DNA of 64,000 nt from Pseudomonas sp. SLFW. GTDB taxonomy: Bacteria; Pseudomonadota; Gammaproteobacteria; Pseudomonadales; Pseudomonadaceae. Location of the stretch: contig NZ_JAAAKW010000003.1 in NCBI RefSeq assembly GCF_009905615.1, positions 1 through 64,000 on the forward strand, in the 5' to 3' direction. Shown piece by piece: positions 54,058 through 63,572 of this stretch. The notes beneath the pieces are model-generated. The model was given only the letters and a program-made list of their open reading frames with translations, searched no databases and was not told the DNA's origin. The stretch's first letter is position 1, and every line of letters begins with the position of its first letter. The position numbers were made by a program, and so were the translations under genes.

Positions 54058-54311
54058 TTCATCTTCCCGAAAACAGTGAAGGTCTTTCCCGAAAACGTTG
54101 GATTATCAAGGTTCCGCGGAGGGTTCATAGTCTGGTCCAGCCCTTTGGGCAGCGCAAGAACCGTCTGTGTGGCGCCACGCAGCGGAGTTTTGTCGCGCGC
54201 GAAACCGGCGCCGACGCCGAGGCTGGGCTATGACTGTACACGCGACCCCGGGTGATGCCGCAGCCTGGGTCTGTCCCTTCAAAATCAACACGGCATCCAA
54301 GAGGATTTGTC

Positions 54312-54728
54312 ATGAGTGACGCACTGACGCAAGGTGTTCACCACGTAGGGCTGGCCGTGGAAGACCTCGACCAGACCGTCGATTTTTTCTGCACATGCCT
54401 GGGCTGGAAAGAAGTCGGGCGCATCCCGGCCTATCCTTCGGCATTCGTCAACGACGGCACCGTGACCGTCACGCTCTGGCAGGTGGCGGACCCGCAGACA
54501 GCCACACGCTTCGACCGCCGAAAAAACATTGGCCTGCACCACCTTGCCCTGGCCGTGACCGACTTGCCGGACGTGTTCGAGAAAGTCAGTGCCTACCCCG
54601 GCGTGGTCGTGGAGTTTGCACCTCAGCCAACCGGCCCCGACTCTCCACGCTCCCATTTCATTTGCGCAATCCCAGGCGGGATTCGTGTTGAATTCGCCAC
54701 TCGCGCCCCGGCCGCCACGGCCAAGTGA
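54312..54728 (+). CDS. VOC-superfamily (glyoxalase/dioxygenase-fold) protein
   Basis: The 138-residue protein starts MSDALTQGVHHVGLAVEDLD. VOC-fold strands with likely metal residues are His in VHHVGLAV and His in IGLHHLALAVTDL, plus Glu in GIRVEFATRA. It may be a glyoxalase, fosfomycin-resistance-like or extradiol dioxygenase-like enzyme. The next gene, a tautomerase, is 24 bases away on the same strand, suggesting a small catabolic operon. Confidence 0.87.
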   Translation: MSDALTQGVHHVGLAVEDLDQTVDFFCTCLGWKEVGRIPAYPSAFVNDGTVTVTLWQVADPQTATRFDRRKNIGLHHLALAVTDLPDVFEKVSAYPGVVVEFAPQPTGPDSPRSHFICAIPGGIRVEFATRAPAATAK

Positions 54729-54752
54729 CTCCCAACACCAGGAGATGAATCG

Positions 54753-54986
54753 ATGCCTTACGTCAACATCAAAGTCACCCGGGAAGGCACCTCGCCCGGT
54801 GCCAGTGCCACCACGCCGGAACAGAAAAAAGCCTTGATTCAAGGCGTCAGCCAGTTGTTGCTCGACGTATTGGGCAAGCCGCTCGATTCCACGTTCGTCG
54901 TCATTGACGAGGTCGACCTCGACAGCTGGGGTGTCGGCGGTGTCACGGTTTCAGAATACCGGGACAGCCTCAAACGCACGTCCTGA
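54753..54986 (+). CDS. 4-Oxalocrotonate tautomerase family enzyme
   Basis: The 77-residue protein has Pro as first residue after Met (MPYVNIKVTREG), the catalytic base of the family. KALIQGVSQLLLDVLGKPLD and TFVVIDEVDLDSWGVGG match the beta-alpha-beta subunit. Start behind AGGAGAT. It probably tautomerises or dehalogenates a small unsaturated acid. Located behind a VOC gene, with an alpha/beta hydrolase gene downstream. Confidence 0.92.
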   Translation: MPYVNIKVTREGTSPGASATTPEQKKALIQGVSQLLLDVLGKPLDSTFVVIDEVDLDSWGVGGVTVSEYRDSLKRTS

Positions 54987-55234
54987 CGCTACGGCATGCC
55001 CGCAAGACAGGGACGTCTTGTTTCATTCCTCTTTCCAGGTTCATGGTGCGCACGGCTGCCCGTGTGTAGCTCCCTCCTGCGCCTGCATTTTCCTGTTCGT
55101 TTATAGAAAATAACCTGAATTAACCTGTTTGACAGGTTACTTCTTCGTATGCAAGGATGGACCCACTTCAACGCAGGCCTGCAGGGGGAACGCCCCATGC
55201 TGACCTCCTGTTTACCTATCAAGGATCACAACGT

Positions 55235-56221
55235 ATGACGTTCAATAAATTGCTGGCGGCCATGTGCGCCAGTGCGGCGATCGCCGTCGGTTCAGGCATC
55301 ACAACCGCTCAGGCGGCCACGGAGAAAACCATGACGTCCAGTGTTCAATCCTTTCAGCAAGTGCATTACCGCTACGTGCAAGTCAACGACGTGAAAGTGT
55401 TTTACCGTGAGGCCGGTAATCCAGCCAACCCCACTGTTTTGCTGCTGCACGGTTTCCCGACTTCATCGTTCATGTACCGTAACCTGATCCCGATCCTGTC
55501 CAAGCGCTATCACGTGGTTGCGCCGGATTTCCCAGGCTTCGGTCTGACCGAAAGTCCGGCCCGGGATCACTATGTGTATTCGTTCGAGAACATCGCGAAC
55601 ACGATCAATCAGTTCACGGAACAGCTCGGCCTGAAGCACTATGCAATGGAAGTGTTCGACTACGGTGCACCGGTGGGCTGGCGTCTGGCGAAAGCCCACC
55701 CTGAGCGCATCACTGCGATCATCACCCAGAACGGCAACGCCTACGTCGAGGGTTTGAGCGATGGCTGGGCGCCGATTCAGAAATACTGGAAAGACCCGTC
55801 GCAGCAGAACCGCGATGCATTGCGTCCGTTCTTTGAGACAGATGCCATCCGGGACCAATACACGCACGGCACGCAAGATCCGAGTGTGGTCGCACCGGAA
55901 ACGTACTTGATGGATGCCGCGCATGTCGCTCGCGGTGATAACGCTGAAATTCAACTGGATTTGTTTCGCGATTACCGTAACAACGTCGCGATGTATCCCG
56001 AGTTTCAGAAGTACTTCCGCGAACACCAGCCGCCGCTCCTGGCCGTATGGGGCAAGAATGATCCGTTCTTTCTGCCACCCGGTGCAGAAGCCTTCAAGCG
56101 GGATTTGAAACATGCCGATGTTCGTTTCTACGATACCGGTCACTTCGCACTGGAAACTCACGTCGATGAAATAGGCGCGGCGATCGTTCAGTTCCTCGAC
56201 CATAACGTCAAGCGCAAGTAA
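55235..56221 (+). CDS. Periplasmic alpha/beta hydrolase (haloalkane-dehalogenase/epoxide-hydrolase-like)
   Basis: The 328-residue protein starts MTFNKLLAAMCASAAIAVGS, a signal peptide cut near AQA-AT. The hydrolase fold shows LLHGFPTSSFMYRNLIPIL (oxyanion), APDFPGFGLTESP, nucleophile Asp in EVFDYGAPVGW, late acid in AVWGKNDPFFLPPG, and His in DTGHFALETH. Asp instead of Ser as nucleophile points to haloalkane dehalogenase, epoxide hydrolase or fluoroacetate-dehalogenase-like enzymes. Start behind AAGGA. A terminator follows. Confidence 0.9.
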   Translation: MTFNKLLAAMCASAAIAVGSGITTAQAATEKTMTSSVQSFQQVHYRYVQVNDVKVFYREAGNPANPTVLLLHGFPTSSFMYRNLIPILSKRYHVVAPDFPGFGLTESPARDHYVYSFENIANTINQFTEQLGLKHYAMEVFDYGAPVGWRLAKAHPERITAIITQNGNAYVEGLSDGWAPIQKYWKDPSQQNRDALRPFFETDAIRDQYTHGTQDPSVVAPETYLMDAAHVARGDNAEIQLDLFRDYRNNVAMYPEFQKYFREHQPPLLAVWGKNDPFFLPPGAEAFKRDLKHADVRFYDTGHFALETHVDEIGAAIVQFLDHNVKRK

Positions 56222-56271
56222 GGCGGCCGCTTCGAGGGTCAAGTGACACACTTGAAGCTAAAGCAGAACGT

Positions 56272-56303
56272 GAAAATGGCGGCCATTGTGGTCGCCATTT
56301 TTT
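56272..56303 (+). terminator. Rho-independent terminator after the alpha/beta hydrolase
   Basis: AAAATGGCGGCCATTGTGGT and CGCCATTTTTTAT give a stem AAAATGGCG with CGCCATTTT and a T run. It could serve both strands because the A run faces the minus strand. Confidence 0.88.
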
Positions 56304-56444
56304 ATGGGCGTCGGTTGGGTTTCTTCATATAAACCCTAACTTGCCCAAAGGTTTTAATGAGGTTATTCAGGCCGCTTCCGCAGTCCTGTGTCAGGCCCGA
56401 GCCTTCATGGCGACGCGGCCATACGCGGCAAGAAGCCGCCGTGC

Positions 56445-57027
56445 CTAATCCAGAAACAACCCCTGTTCCTGCTCGAAGGTCTCCATCAGGTAATCCGCAA
56501 CCGCCCGAATGGGCAAGTCTTTGCGATCCTGCGGGCGTATCAACAGCCATGCCTCCCTGGGCGGCGGGGCACTCTTCAACTGGCAAAGCCGCAGCGTCGG
56601 TTCCTGTCGCCCCACGTAATGAGGCACAAGCGCCAGCCCCGATCCGAACCGGGCCGCCGTGGCCTGGGCAATGTGGTTGTTGGCGCGAAACGGCACCCGT
56701 GCGGACGGGAAGTGGCGGGCGAGCCACAACGCTTCTGGCATGTCCGAATTTTCTTCATCGAAGCTGATGAATTTCGGATCGCCACCGGCTTCGACGGCGC
56801 GGCAGACGTCGTCCGTGCCGTAATACCCGAAGGCCAGTCGACCCAGTGGTTTGGCGATGAAATTGCCATCCAGTGGCTTGCCGATGCGCACGGCGATGTC
56901 CGCCTGATGCCGTTCCAGGCTGACCGAGCGCAGGTCGGTGGCCAGATCAATGTCGAGGCCCGGGTACATCACCGGCAGCCTGGCCAGCCGCTCGATGGGT
57001 TGAATCCCCGCGCCCTTGATCCACCGC
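56445..57027 (-). pseudogene. 5'-truncated LysR-family regulator remnant
   Basis: Only the C-terminal, effector-binding part is present: MYPGLDIDLATDLRSVSLER, DIAVRIGKPLDGNFIAKPLG, ARFGSGLALVPHYVGR. The frame stays open upstream (LIKGAGIQPIERLARLPV) to the stop codon of the nitronate monooxygenase gene at 57028, where the match to LysR ends. The HTH domain, about 100 residues, is missing, so it cannot bind DNA. The frame starts abruptly at 57027, implying a deletion joined to the end of the neighbouring gene. Confidence 0.8.
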
Positions 57028-58089
57028 TTAGGCTCCGGAAAGGTTCAACACCACGCCGCCCAAGTGACGGGTCAGCTCAGCAGTGGTCATCTGTGGCGAG
57101 AGCCTGAAGGACTGGCCCGCCCACATGTTGGTGAAGTCTGAGACCCCGGCCTTGTCGGTCACTGCACGCAACGGCATCAGCGCGCCGCCTGCGGTGGGAA
57201 AGGCCGGGGCGTGTTCGGACAGCGGGCCGATTTCGCGCATCAGGCGGTTGAGAATGCCCCGCGCCGGACGGCCCGTGAACAGGTTGGTCAGTACTGTGCT
57301 GTCGTCGTCGGCATTCAACAGGGCCTGACGATGGAAATCGCTGATCTTCGCTTCCGGCGTCAACAGGTACGCGGTGCCCACCTGAATGGCTTCGGCACCG
57401 AGCGCGAAGGCCGCCCGCGCACCCCGCGCCTCGGCAATGCCTCCCGCTGCGATCACCGGGATCGACACAGCGTCCGCGATCTGCGGCACCAGCGAGAACA
57501 GCCCGACCTGCGCGGCCATGTCGTGGGTCAGGAAGTTGCCCCGATGACCGCCCGCTTCGTAGCCCATGGCAATCACCGCGTCGACACCACGCTCGGCCAG
57601 CCATTGCGCTTCTTTGACCGTGGTGGCCGACGCGATGATTTTCGCCCCGGTGGCGCGCACGCGCTTCAACAGCGCTTCATCCGGCAGGCCAAAATGGAAA
57701 CTCACCACCTCGGCCCGGTACTGCTCGACGACACGGCAATAGGCGTCATCGAAGGGTGCCCGCGCCGAGGAGGGAATCGGCTCGGCAGGGTCCAACCCCA
57801 GTTCGACATAATAGGGCGCCAGTTTGGATCGCCAGGCCATCTGCTTCACTGGATCAGCGGCGGGCGCGACGTGGGAGAAAAAATTCAGGTTGATCGGCTT
57901 GCGGGTCTGCCCACGAATCTCATCCAGCGCGGCGGTCATTTGCTCAATGGAGAGCATCGCCCCCGGCAGGGAACCCAGGCCGCCCGCATTGCTGGCTTCG
58001 ATGACCATTTTCGCGGTGGTCGCGCCCGCCATGGGGGCCTGGATGATGGGCAGATCAATACCGAAAAGGTCGAGGATGCGGTGGCTCAT
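57028..58089 (-). CDS. Nitronate monooxygenase (2-nitropropane dioxygenase family)
   Basis: This 353-residue FMN-binding TIM-barrel protein has APMAGATTAKMVIEASNAGG, KPINLNFFSH, AKIIASATTVKEAQWLAERG, VIAMGYEAGGHRGNF (active-site His) and SIPVIAAGGIAEARGARAAF. It oxidises alkyl nitronates such as propionate 3-nitronate. Start at ATG 58089. A LysR fragment follows directly. Confidence 0.94.
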   Translation of the reverse strand: MSHRILDLFGIDLPIIQAPMAGATTAKMVIEASNAGGLGSLPGAMLSIEQMTAALDEIRGQTRKPINLNFFSHVAPAADPVKQMAWRSKLAPYYVELGLDPAEPIPSSARAPFDDAYCRVVEQYRAEVVSFHFGLPDEALLKRVRATGAKIIASATTVKEAQWLAERGVDAVIAMGYEAGGHRGNFLTHDMAAQVGLFSLVPQIADAVSIPVIAAGGIAEARGARAAFALGAEAIQVGTAYLLTPEAKISDFHRQALLNADDDSTVLTNLFTGRPARGILNRLMREIGPLSEHAPAFPTAGGALMPLRAVTDKAGVSDFTNMWAGQSFRLSPQMTTAELTRHLGGVVLNLSGA

Positions 58090-58229
58090 GGGTGACTCCT
58101 GGTGGTTCGAATCAAGGGTTCAGACGTCCAGGCCTGATCGGAACAGAATGCCCGGACTCGTGTCGTCGGTGCGCAACGGGTGTGCAGAAAAGCACGGCGG
58201 GTCGCGCGTTGCAGGGGTCTTCTCGCCCG

Positions 58230-59153
58230 CTATTTCAGCTCCCTCGTGACCTGGGAGATGAAGCTGCGAATCCACTCATGCTGGGGTTTGTCCTGCTTGG
58301 CGATGTCCCAGACCATGAAGCAGCGAAACGACGGCACGGCCAGGGGCACCGGGCAGGTCGTCAGCGGCATGTATTGGGCGAAACTGCGCGCCGCAAAGGT
58401 CGGAATCGTCGCCACCACGTCGGTGCTCAACAGCGTCGTCAGCGCCCCGGCGAAGTGGGTGAACGACGCCGTCACCTTGCGCGTGTGGCCCGCCGCCTCG
58501 AACAGGTCATCAATGAACCCCCGTCGTCCGTCGAAGCAGATTCGCACGTGTTCCGCGGCAAAATAATCGTCCAGTTCCAGCGGCTCCGATTCGCCTGCTC
58601 CTGGCCGGTACAGGCAGGAATAGGACGACGAAAACAGCACCTGTGACGAGTATTGCGTACTGAAATCCTTCGGCTCGCTGCAGATCACCAGGTCCATCGC
58701 CGGATCATGCAGCGCGTTCTTCCACAGCGAACTGTTGGTCTGGTGAAAGGCGAAGCGAATGCCGAGCCGTTCCTGAGACACGGCACCGACGAGCCGGGGT
58801 GCAAGAAACGCTTCGAGGTCGTCCGACATCGCGAGGTTGAAGACGTAATGGGATTCCTCGGGTGAAAACGAGGTGTCCGACCCCAGCAGCGCAGACACGG
58901 TGGACAGCGCCTCGGTGATCATCGGCGCGATCTCCAGTGCCTTGCGTGTGGGCTGCATCCCGGCACTGGTGCGCACGAACAGCTCATCGCCGAAGTGTTC
59001 GCGCAGACGGCGCAACGCCGAACTCACCGCGCCCTGAGTCACGTGCAAGACGGCGGACGCCCGCGTGGCGCTGCGTTCCGTCATCAGGCAGTGAAACGTC
59101 AGCAGCAGGTTCAGGTCCATGCGCGCGATATTACGTACGTTAATCCGGCTCAT
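58230..59153 (-). CDS. LysR-family regulator of the MFS-nitrilase operon
   Basis: The 307-residue protein starts MSRINVRNIARMDLNLLLTF, with an alternative at MDLNLL. The HTH is ATRASAVLHVTQGAVSSALR and FGDELFVRTSAGM, of the LeuO/NodD-like branch. The C-terminal part has NLAMSDDLEAFLAPRLVGAV. The open frame continues far upstream (to 61553) only as a shadow of the plus-strand genes. It is divergent from the MFS-nitrilase pair, so likely their regulator. Confidence 0.9.
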   Translation of the reverse strand: MSRINVRNIARMDLNLLLTFHCLMTERSATRASAVLHVTQGAVSSALRRLREHFGDELFVRTSAGMQPTRKALEIAPMITEALSTVSALLGSDTSFSPEESHYVFNLAMSDDLEAFLAPRLVGAVSQERLGIRFAFHQTNSSLWKNALHDPAMDLVICSEPKDFSTQYSSQVLFSSSYSCLYRPGAGESEPLELDDYFAAEHVRICFDGRRGFIDDLFEAAGHTRKVTASFTHFAGALTTLLSTDVVATIPTFAARSFAQYMPLTTCPVPLAVPSFRCFMVWDIAKQDKPQHEWIRSFISQVTRELK

Positions 59154-59246
59154 ATTTCCTAATCGTTTGTCACCGCTCCCTGGCCATTTCACGATGCCCC
59201 CGCACGACACACATAACCAGAAATGACCAACCAAAGGGGCAGTCCA

Positions 59247-60569
59247 ATGAGCGTGGCACAACATTCGGCACAAAGGGAAGCGTCGGCTTCCGACACGGAA
59301 CGGGTCGACATCAACAAGCGGGCGATCGCCGTCGGCATCGGCAATTTCATGGAATGGTTCGACTTCGCGATCTACGGATATTTCGCCGGGATCATCGGCA
59401 CGCTGTTCTTTCCCTCCACCGCAGCGGGGGTTTCGCTGCTCTCGTCCCTGGCCGTGTTCGCTGTCGGCTTTCTGTCCCGCCCGTTGGGCGCACTGGTGCT
59501 GGGGCCGTTGGGTGACCGGCTGGGTCGTCGCGCCGTGTTGATTGTGACGGTGTTCGGCATGGGCATTTGCACCACGATCATCGGCCTGTTGCCCTCGTAC
59601 GAGGCCATTGGCATCGCGGCGCCAATCCTGTTGATCGCGTTGCGCTTCATTCAGGGGATGATGGTCGGCGGCGAGTGGTCGAGCGCCGGGATCTACATCG
59701 TCGAAAGCGCGCCGAGCCACCGCCGGGCCACAGCTGCCAGCGTGATCACCGGCACCGCCGGGCTGGCGTTTCTGGTCGGCACGTTTACGGCGGCGATGCT
59801 GTCCTCGAACCTGACGGACGCGCAACTGATGGCCTGGGGCTGGCGTGTGCCGTTCGTGGTCTCGATCGTCATGACCGGCATCGCCGTGTTCATCCGCCGC
59901 AAGTTGGGCGACACCCCGGTCTACGAAGAACTGGTCAAACAACGTCAGTCTGCCCATGTGTCGCTGCCGTCCCGCGCGGCCAAGCGCAAGGCGTTCATCA
60001 CCACGTACGCGTTTTCGGCGCTGTTCGGGGTGTCGCTGTATTACTTCATCACCTACGCCAACAACCATCTGGTCACCGCCGTCGGCCTGCCGAAAAGCAC
60101 CGCGTTGTGGCTGTGCAGCGCCGCGCTGGTGGTGTACTGCATCGTCAACCCGATCATTGGCCGCATCAGCGACGCCATTGGCCGCCGCACATTGGTGCTG
60201 TTTTCCGCTGCGGGCCTGACGGTCATGGCCTACCCGATCTTTTGGATGCTCAACAGTGGCAGCACCGCGCTGATCATCACAGCCTTGCTGGTGTTCGCGA
60301 TTCTGGTGGCGATCACGGCGGTCATGGACGTGGTGCTGCTGGTGGAAGTCTTCCCGGCCTCCATTCGTTCCACCGGCGCCGCATTGGGCCATAACCTGGC
60401 GTTGGCGACGCTGGCAGGCCCCGGACCGTTCATTGCCGCCGCGCTGATCAAGGCCACCGGCGACGTCAACATGCCCGCGCTTTACCTCACCGCAGTGTCG
60501 GCCCTGTGTTTTGCCGTGTTGCTGGTGACCCTTCCAGAAACCAAAGACAACAACATTTCTGCGTACTAG
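59247..60569 (+). CDS. MFS transporter, metabolite:H+ symporter (MHS/ShiA/ProP-like)
   Basis: The 440-residue protein starts MSVAQHSAQREASASDTERV behind AAAGGGG. It has twelve membrane segments. Signatures are NFMEWFDFAIYGYFAG, the loop SRPLGALVLGPLGDRLGRRA, and RFIQGMMVGGEWSSAGIYIV. The group imports organic acids, shikimate or amino acids with protons. It is followed after 9 bases by a nitrilase and is therefore probably a nitrile or acid importer. Confidence 0.93.
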   Translation: MSVAQHSAQREASASDTERVDINKRAIAVGIGNFMEWFDFAIYGYFAGIIGTLFFPSTAAGVSLLSSLAVFAVGFLSRPLGALVLGPLGDRLGRRAVLIVTVFGMGICTTIIGLLPSYEAIGIAAPILLIALRFIQGMMVGGEWSSAGIYIVESAPSHRRATAASVITGTAGLAFLVGTFTAAMLSSNLTDAQLMAWGWRVPFVVSIVMTGIAVFIRRKLGDTPVYEELVKQRQSAHVSLPSRAAKRKAFITTYAFSALFGVSLYYFITYANNHLVTAVGLPKSTALWLCSAALVVYCIVNPIIGRISDAIGRRTLVLFSAAGLTVMAYPIFWMLNSGSTALIITALLVFAILVAITAVMDVVLLVEVFPASIRSTGAALGHNLALATLAGPGPFIAAALIKATGDVNMPALYLTAVSALCFAVLLVTLPETKDNNISAY

Positions 60570-60578
60570 GAGAACAGC

Positions 60579-61505
60579 ATGACCCGTATCGCCGTTGTAC
60601 AAGCCTCTTCCGTTCCGTTCGCCCCCGTGGCCAGCGCCGAAAAGGCCTGTGAGATTTTGCACCGCGTCGCCAGCCAAGGCGCGCGGCTGGCGGTCTTCCC
60701 GGAAGCCTTTATCGGCGGATATCCCAAGGGCCAGAGTTTCGGCAGCGTCGTCGGTAACCGGACCATCGATGGCCGGGACCTCTACAACGAATATTTCGAA
60801 GGCGCCGTTGCGCTGGACGGGCCCGAGCTGGCCATCATCGCCGAGTGCGCGACTGAGGTGAACGTGATCGCAGTCATGGGCATCATCGAACGTTTCGGGC
60901 GGACCCTGTACTGCACCGCCGTGACGTTCGTGCCCGGCAAAGGCATTGCCAGCTATCACCGCAAATTGATGCCCACTGGCCAGGAACGCATCATCTGGGG
61001 GTTTGGTGACGGCTCGACCATCGAGGCGGTGCCCACCGACATCGGCATCATCGGCAACGTGATTTGCTGGGAAAACTACATGCCGGCGCTGCGGCAGGCG
61101 ATGTACGCCCAAGGCACTCAGTTCTATTGCGCACCGACCGCCGATGACCGCAAGGGCTGGAGCAGTTCGATGGTGCACATCGCGCTGGAAGGACGAGCGT
61201 TCGTGCTGTCGGCCTGCCAGGCGATCAAGCTGAATGAGTACCCGCACAGCTATCAGGAAGCGTTCGGTCTGGAATTCAACGCCGACGAATACATCATGCG
61301 CGGTGGCAGCATGATCGTCAGCCCCATGGGTGAAGTGCTCGCGGGGCCGGTGTTCGACACCGAAACCGAGCTGTACGCCGACGTCGACCTGGCAATGCTG
61401 AACAAATCCAACCTGGACTTCGATGTCTGCGGCCATTACTCGCGGCCCGACGTGTTCGAGTTGCAGGTCAACACCAAGGCGATGCGTGCGGTGAGCTTTA
61501 AATAA
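60579..61505 (+). CDS. Nitrilase
   Basis: The 308-residue protein has the catalytic triad Glu42 (FPEAFIGGYP), Lys129 (HRKLMPTGQERIIWG) and Cys163 (VICWENYMPALRQAMY). The stretch after Lys and the CWENYMP sequence are typical of true nitrilases rather than amidases. It hydrolyses nitriles to carboxylic acids and ammonia. It is co-transcribed with the MFS gene (9-base gap). Regulation is presumably by the divergent LysR. Confidence 0.95.
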   Translation: MTRIAVVQASSVPFAPVASAEKACEILHRVASQGARLAVFPEAFIGGYPKGQSFGSVVGNRTIDGRDLYNEYFEGAVALDGPELAIIAECATEVNVIAVMGIIERFGRTLYCTAVTFVPGKGIASYHRKLMPTGQERIIWGFGDGSTIEAVPTDIGIIGNVICWENYMPALRQAMYAQGTQFYCAPTADDRKGWSSSMVHIALEGRAFVLSACQAIKLNEYPHSYQEAFGLEFNADEYIMRGGSMIVSPMGEVLAGPVFDTETELYADVDLAMLNKSNLDFDVCGHYSRPDVFELQVNTKAMRAVSFK

Positions 61506-61801
61506 GCCGTCATGAGGCGACAGGGGAAGGCGCTTGAGATGAGGATTGCGCATCGTTTTCAGGCGTCTTCTGAGGGCAAAGGGACTTGGTCAGGCTACGC
61601 GATACGGGCGTGGAGGCCGTAACGAAATTACGCGATGGTGGTTATCTCCTGAGCAGATGGCTCAGCGGGTGACAAGCTGTTTATCGTTAACGGTGATAGT
61701 CAGCATCAAAGATTACAAGTTCAGTTATGACGCCCGATCTGGACAATGGCCTGCATTAGAAAAGCTGCCCGCTGGGGCAGCACGAATGACAGGAATCCCC
61801 C

Positions 61802-62128
61802 ATGCGTCTGACCCTTGCTTCGATGGCCCTGACGGCTTTCGCCGTGTTAACCGGTTGTGCTTCTGCGCCCAACGAACCCACCTTGACCCTGGAAACCAGC
61901 AAGTCGCCGGAGCAGTTCGCGGCCTGCGTGGTGCCCAAGCTGCAAAGTCATTCGCTGAGCCCGTTGCTGTCCCAGACCCAGCGCCACTACCGAATCACGA
62001 TGTCCAGCTCGCTGGCGGCCGACAACGTGATCGAAGCCTATAAGGCTGGCAGCGGTGGCAAAGTGTTCATCTACGAACGCAGCCTGCTGTCGTCGGGCGT
62101 GGGGCAGGCCGCCAAAGACTGCGTGTGA
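61802..62128 (+). CDS. Small lipoprotein of unknown function
   Basis: The 108-residue protein starts MRLTLASMALTAFAVLTGCA with a lipobox LTGC. The mature part (FAACVVPKLQSHSLSPLLSQ, YRITMSSSLAADNVIEAYKA) resembles small periplasmic lipoproteins common in Pseudomonas, but I do not know a function. Start preceded by AGGAA. The end is 16 bases from the convergent efflux gene. The 296-base spacer upstream (61506-61801) contains no further gene that I can support. Confidence 0.8.
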   Translation: MRLTLASMALTAFAVLTGCASAPNEPTLTLETSKSPEQFAACVVPKLQSHSLSPLLSQTQRHYRITMSSSLAADNVIEAYKAGSGGKVFIYERSLLSSGVGQAAKDCV

Positions 62129-62144
62129 TTCAGCCCGCTACGGT

Positions 62145-63572
62145 CTATAGCACCCAACCGAGTCCCAGCGATTTGTGCAGCGCGGCGAAATCTTTGAGCA
62201 GCGCTGCATCACCGGAAATTCGGCTTTCCTGCGCCTGGTAGCGGGTGCGTTCGGCGTCGAGCCAGTCCAGCGTGCTGGCGGTGCCAGCGCGATAGCGTTG
62301 CTGGGTGAGGTCGGCGGCGCGTACGGCGGAGGCCTCGACGTTGCGCAACAGCACGACGTTTTCCCGCTGATGGCCGTAGCGCGCCAGTGACACGTCCGCA
62401 TCCCGCAAGGCACTCAACACCACACTTTTATACTGCGCGAGCGCTTCGTCGTGCCCGGCTTCGGCGCCTTCGACGCTGGCGGCCACGCGCCCGAAATCCA
62501 GAATGTTCCAGGTCAGGCGCGGCAACAACAGCCACGTGCCGTTTTCCTTGCGCGCAAGGTGGCCGGGGTCGGCCGCGGAGAACGACAGGTCACCGGTCAG
62601 GCTGAGCTTCGGGAACCAGTCGGCTTTCTTTTCGCCGATCTGTGCGTTGCTGGAAGCGAGGGCGCGTTCGGCGACGCGGATGTCAGGGCGCGCCTTGAGA
62701 ATCGCCGCCGGGTCGGCAAACGGCACTTGGCTGGGGATCGACGGCATGGGTTGCGCGGTGTTCAGGTTGTCGTCGAGTTCGCCGGGTTCCAGCCCGCACA
62801 GCAGACTCAACTGGTCCACCGATTCGACAATTGAGGCTTGCAGCGGCAGACGCTGGGCGCGGGTGTTGTCGGCCTGGGTCAGCACTTGCTCCAGTTGCAA
62901 TTGCGACGCCACGCCCCGGCTGCGGCGTTGCCGCGTGAGGTCCAGCGCCTGATCTTCGATGGCCACGCTGGCCTCGACCAGCGCCAGACGCGCCTGTTGG
63001 TCGCGAAGGTCGGCGTAGGTTTGCACGATCTCTGCCGCCAGTTGCACCTGCGCGTCCGCCAGCCGGGCCTGTGACGATTCGGCTTCGGCCTGGGCGGCTT
63101 CGATGGCGCGACGTGAGCCGCCGAACAGGTCGGCCTCCCAACTGGCGTCGAACCCGGCGAGGTACAGCGTCAGCGGCCCACGACCACCGCCGCCACTGTC
63201 ACCCCCTAATACAGAGGTGTCAGGAGAGCGCAGTTTCAGCATTGCGGCATCGCCGCTGATTTTGGGCAGCAACTCGGCGTCGGCGCCTTTGAGGCTGGCG
63301 CGAGATTGCCGCAGCCGTGCCTGAGCCGTGGCGATGTCGGGGCTGTTTTGCATCGCCTGACTGATCAGCGCATTGAGCTGCGTATCCCCAAGCGACTGCC
63401 ACCACTGGGCGACAGCGGGTTCCGGGGCGGCGTGGGTGTCCGCGTGGGGGAGTTGACCGGCCGCCAGGGTTTTCGGCGCCACGTTCGGTGCGCCGTGGTA
63501 ATCCGGGCCGACGGTGCAGGCCGACAACAGCGCAGCGGACAGCAGCAGGAGGGGGAATGAACGGGGAATCAT
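62145..63572 (-). CDS. Outer-membrane efflux lipoprotein (NodT/OprM family)
   Basis: The 475-residue protein starts MIPRSFPLLLLSAALLSACT with a lipoprotein signal. Two OEP repeats are visible: QWWQSLGDTQLNALISQAMQ, NSPDIATAQARLRQSRASLK, then QIGEKKADWFPKLSLTGDLS, TAQPMPSIPSQVPFADPAAI, IRVAERALASSNAQIG. It forms the outer-membrane channel of a tripartite pump. Its start overlaps the stop of the MFS gene by 1 base (TAATG), so the operon is MFS (EmrB-like) then channel. Confidence 0.95.
   Translation of the reverse strand: MIPRSFPLLLLSAALLSACTVGPDYHGAPNVAPKTLAAGQLPHADTHAAPEPAVAQWWQSLGDTQLNALISQAMQNSPDIATAQARLRQSRASLKGADAELLPKISGDAAMLKLRSPDTSVLGGDSGGGGRGPLTLYLAGFDASWEADLFGGSRRAIEAAQAEAESSQARLADAQVQLAAEIVQTYADLRDQQARLALVEASVAIEDQALDLTRQRRSRGVASQLQLEQVLTQADNTRAQRLPLQASIVESVDQLSLLCGLEPGELDDNLNTAQPMPSIPSQVPFADPAAILKARPDIRVAERALASSNAQIGEKKADWFPKLSLTGDLSFSAADPGHLARKENGTWLLLPRLTWNILDFGRVAASVEGAEAGHDEALAQYKSVVLSALRDADVSLARYGHQRENVVLLRNVEASAVRAADLTQQRYRAGTASTLDWLDAERTRYQAQESRISGDAALLKDFAALHKSLGLGWVL

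Noticed and set aside
58230..61553. A minus-strand open frame of 1107 codons spanning the LysR, MFS and nitrilase genes
   Set aside because: Its last 307 codons are the LysR gene; the rest is antisense to two clear genes. Its residues (H, R, Q, G-rich) are a typical product of high-GC third positions, not a protein.
61546..62043. A 165-codon frame upstream of and overlapping the small lipoprotein gene
   Set aside because: Its second half is out of frame over the lipoprotein gene and its start lacks a ribosome site.
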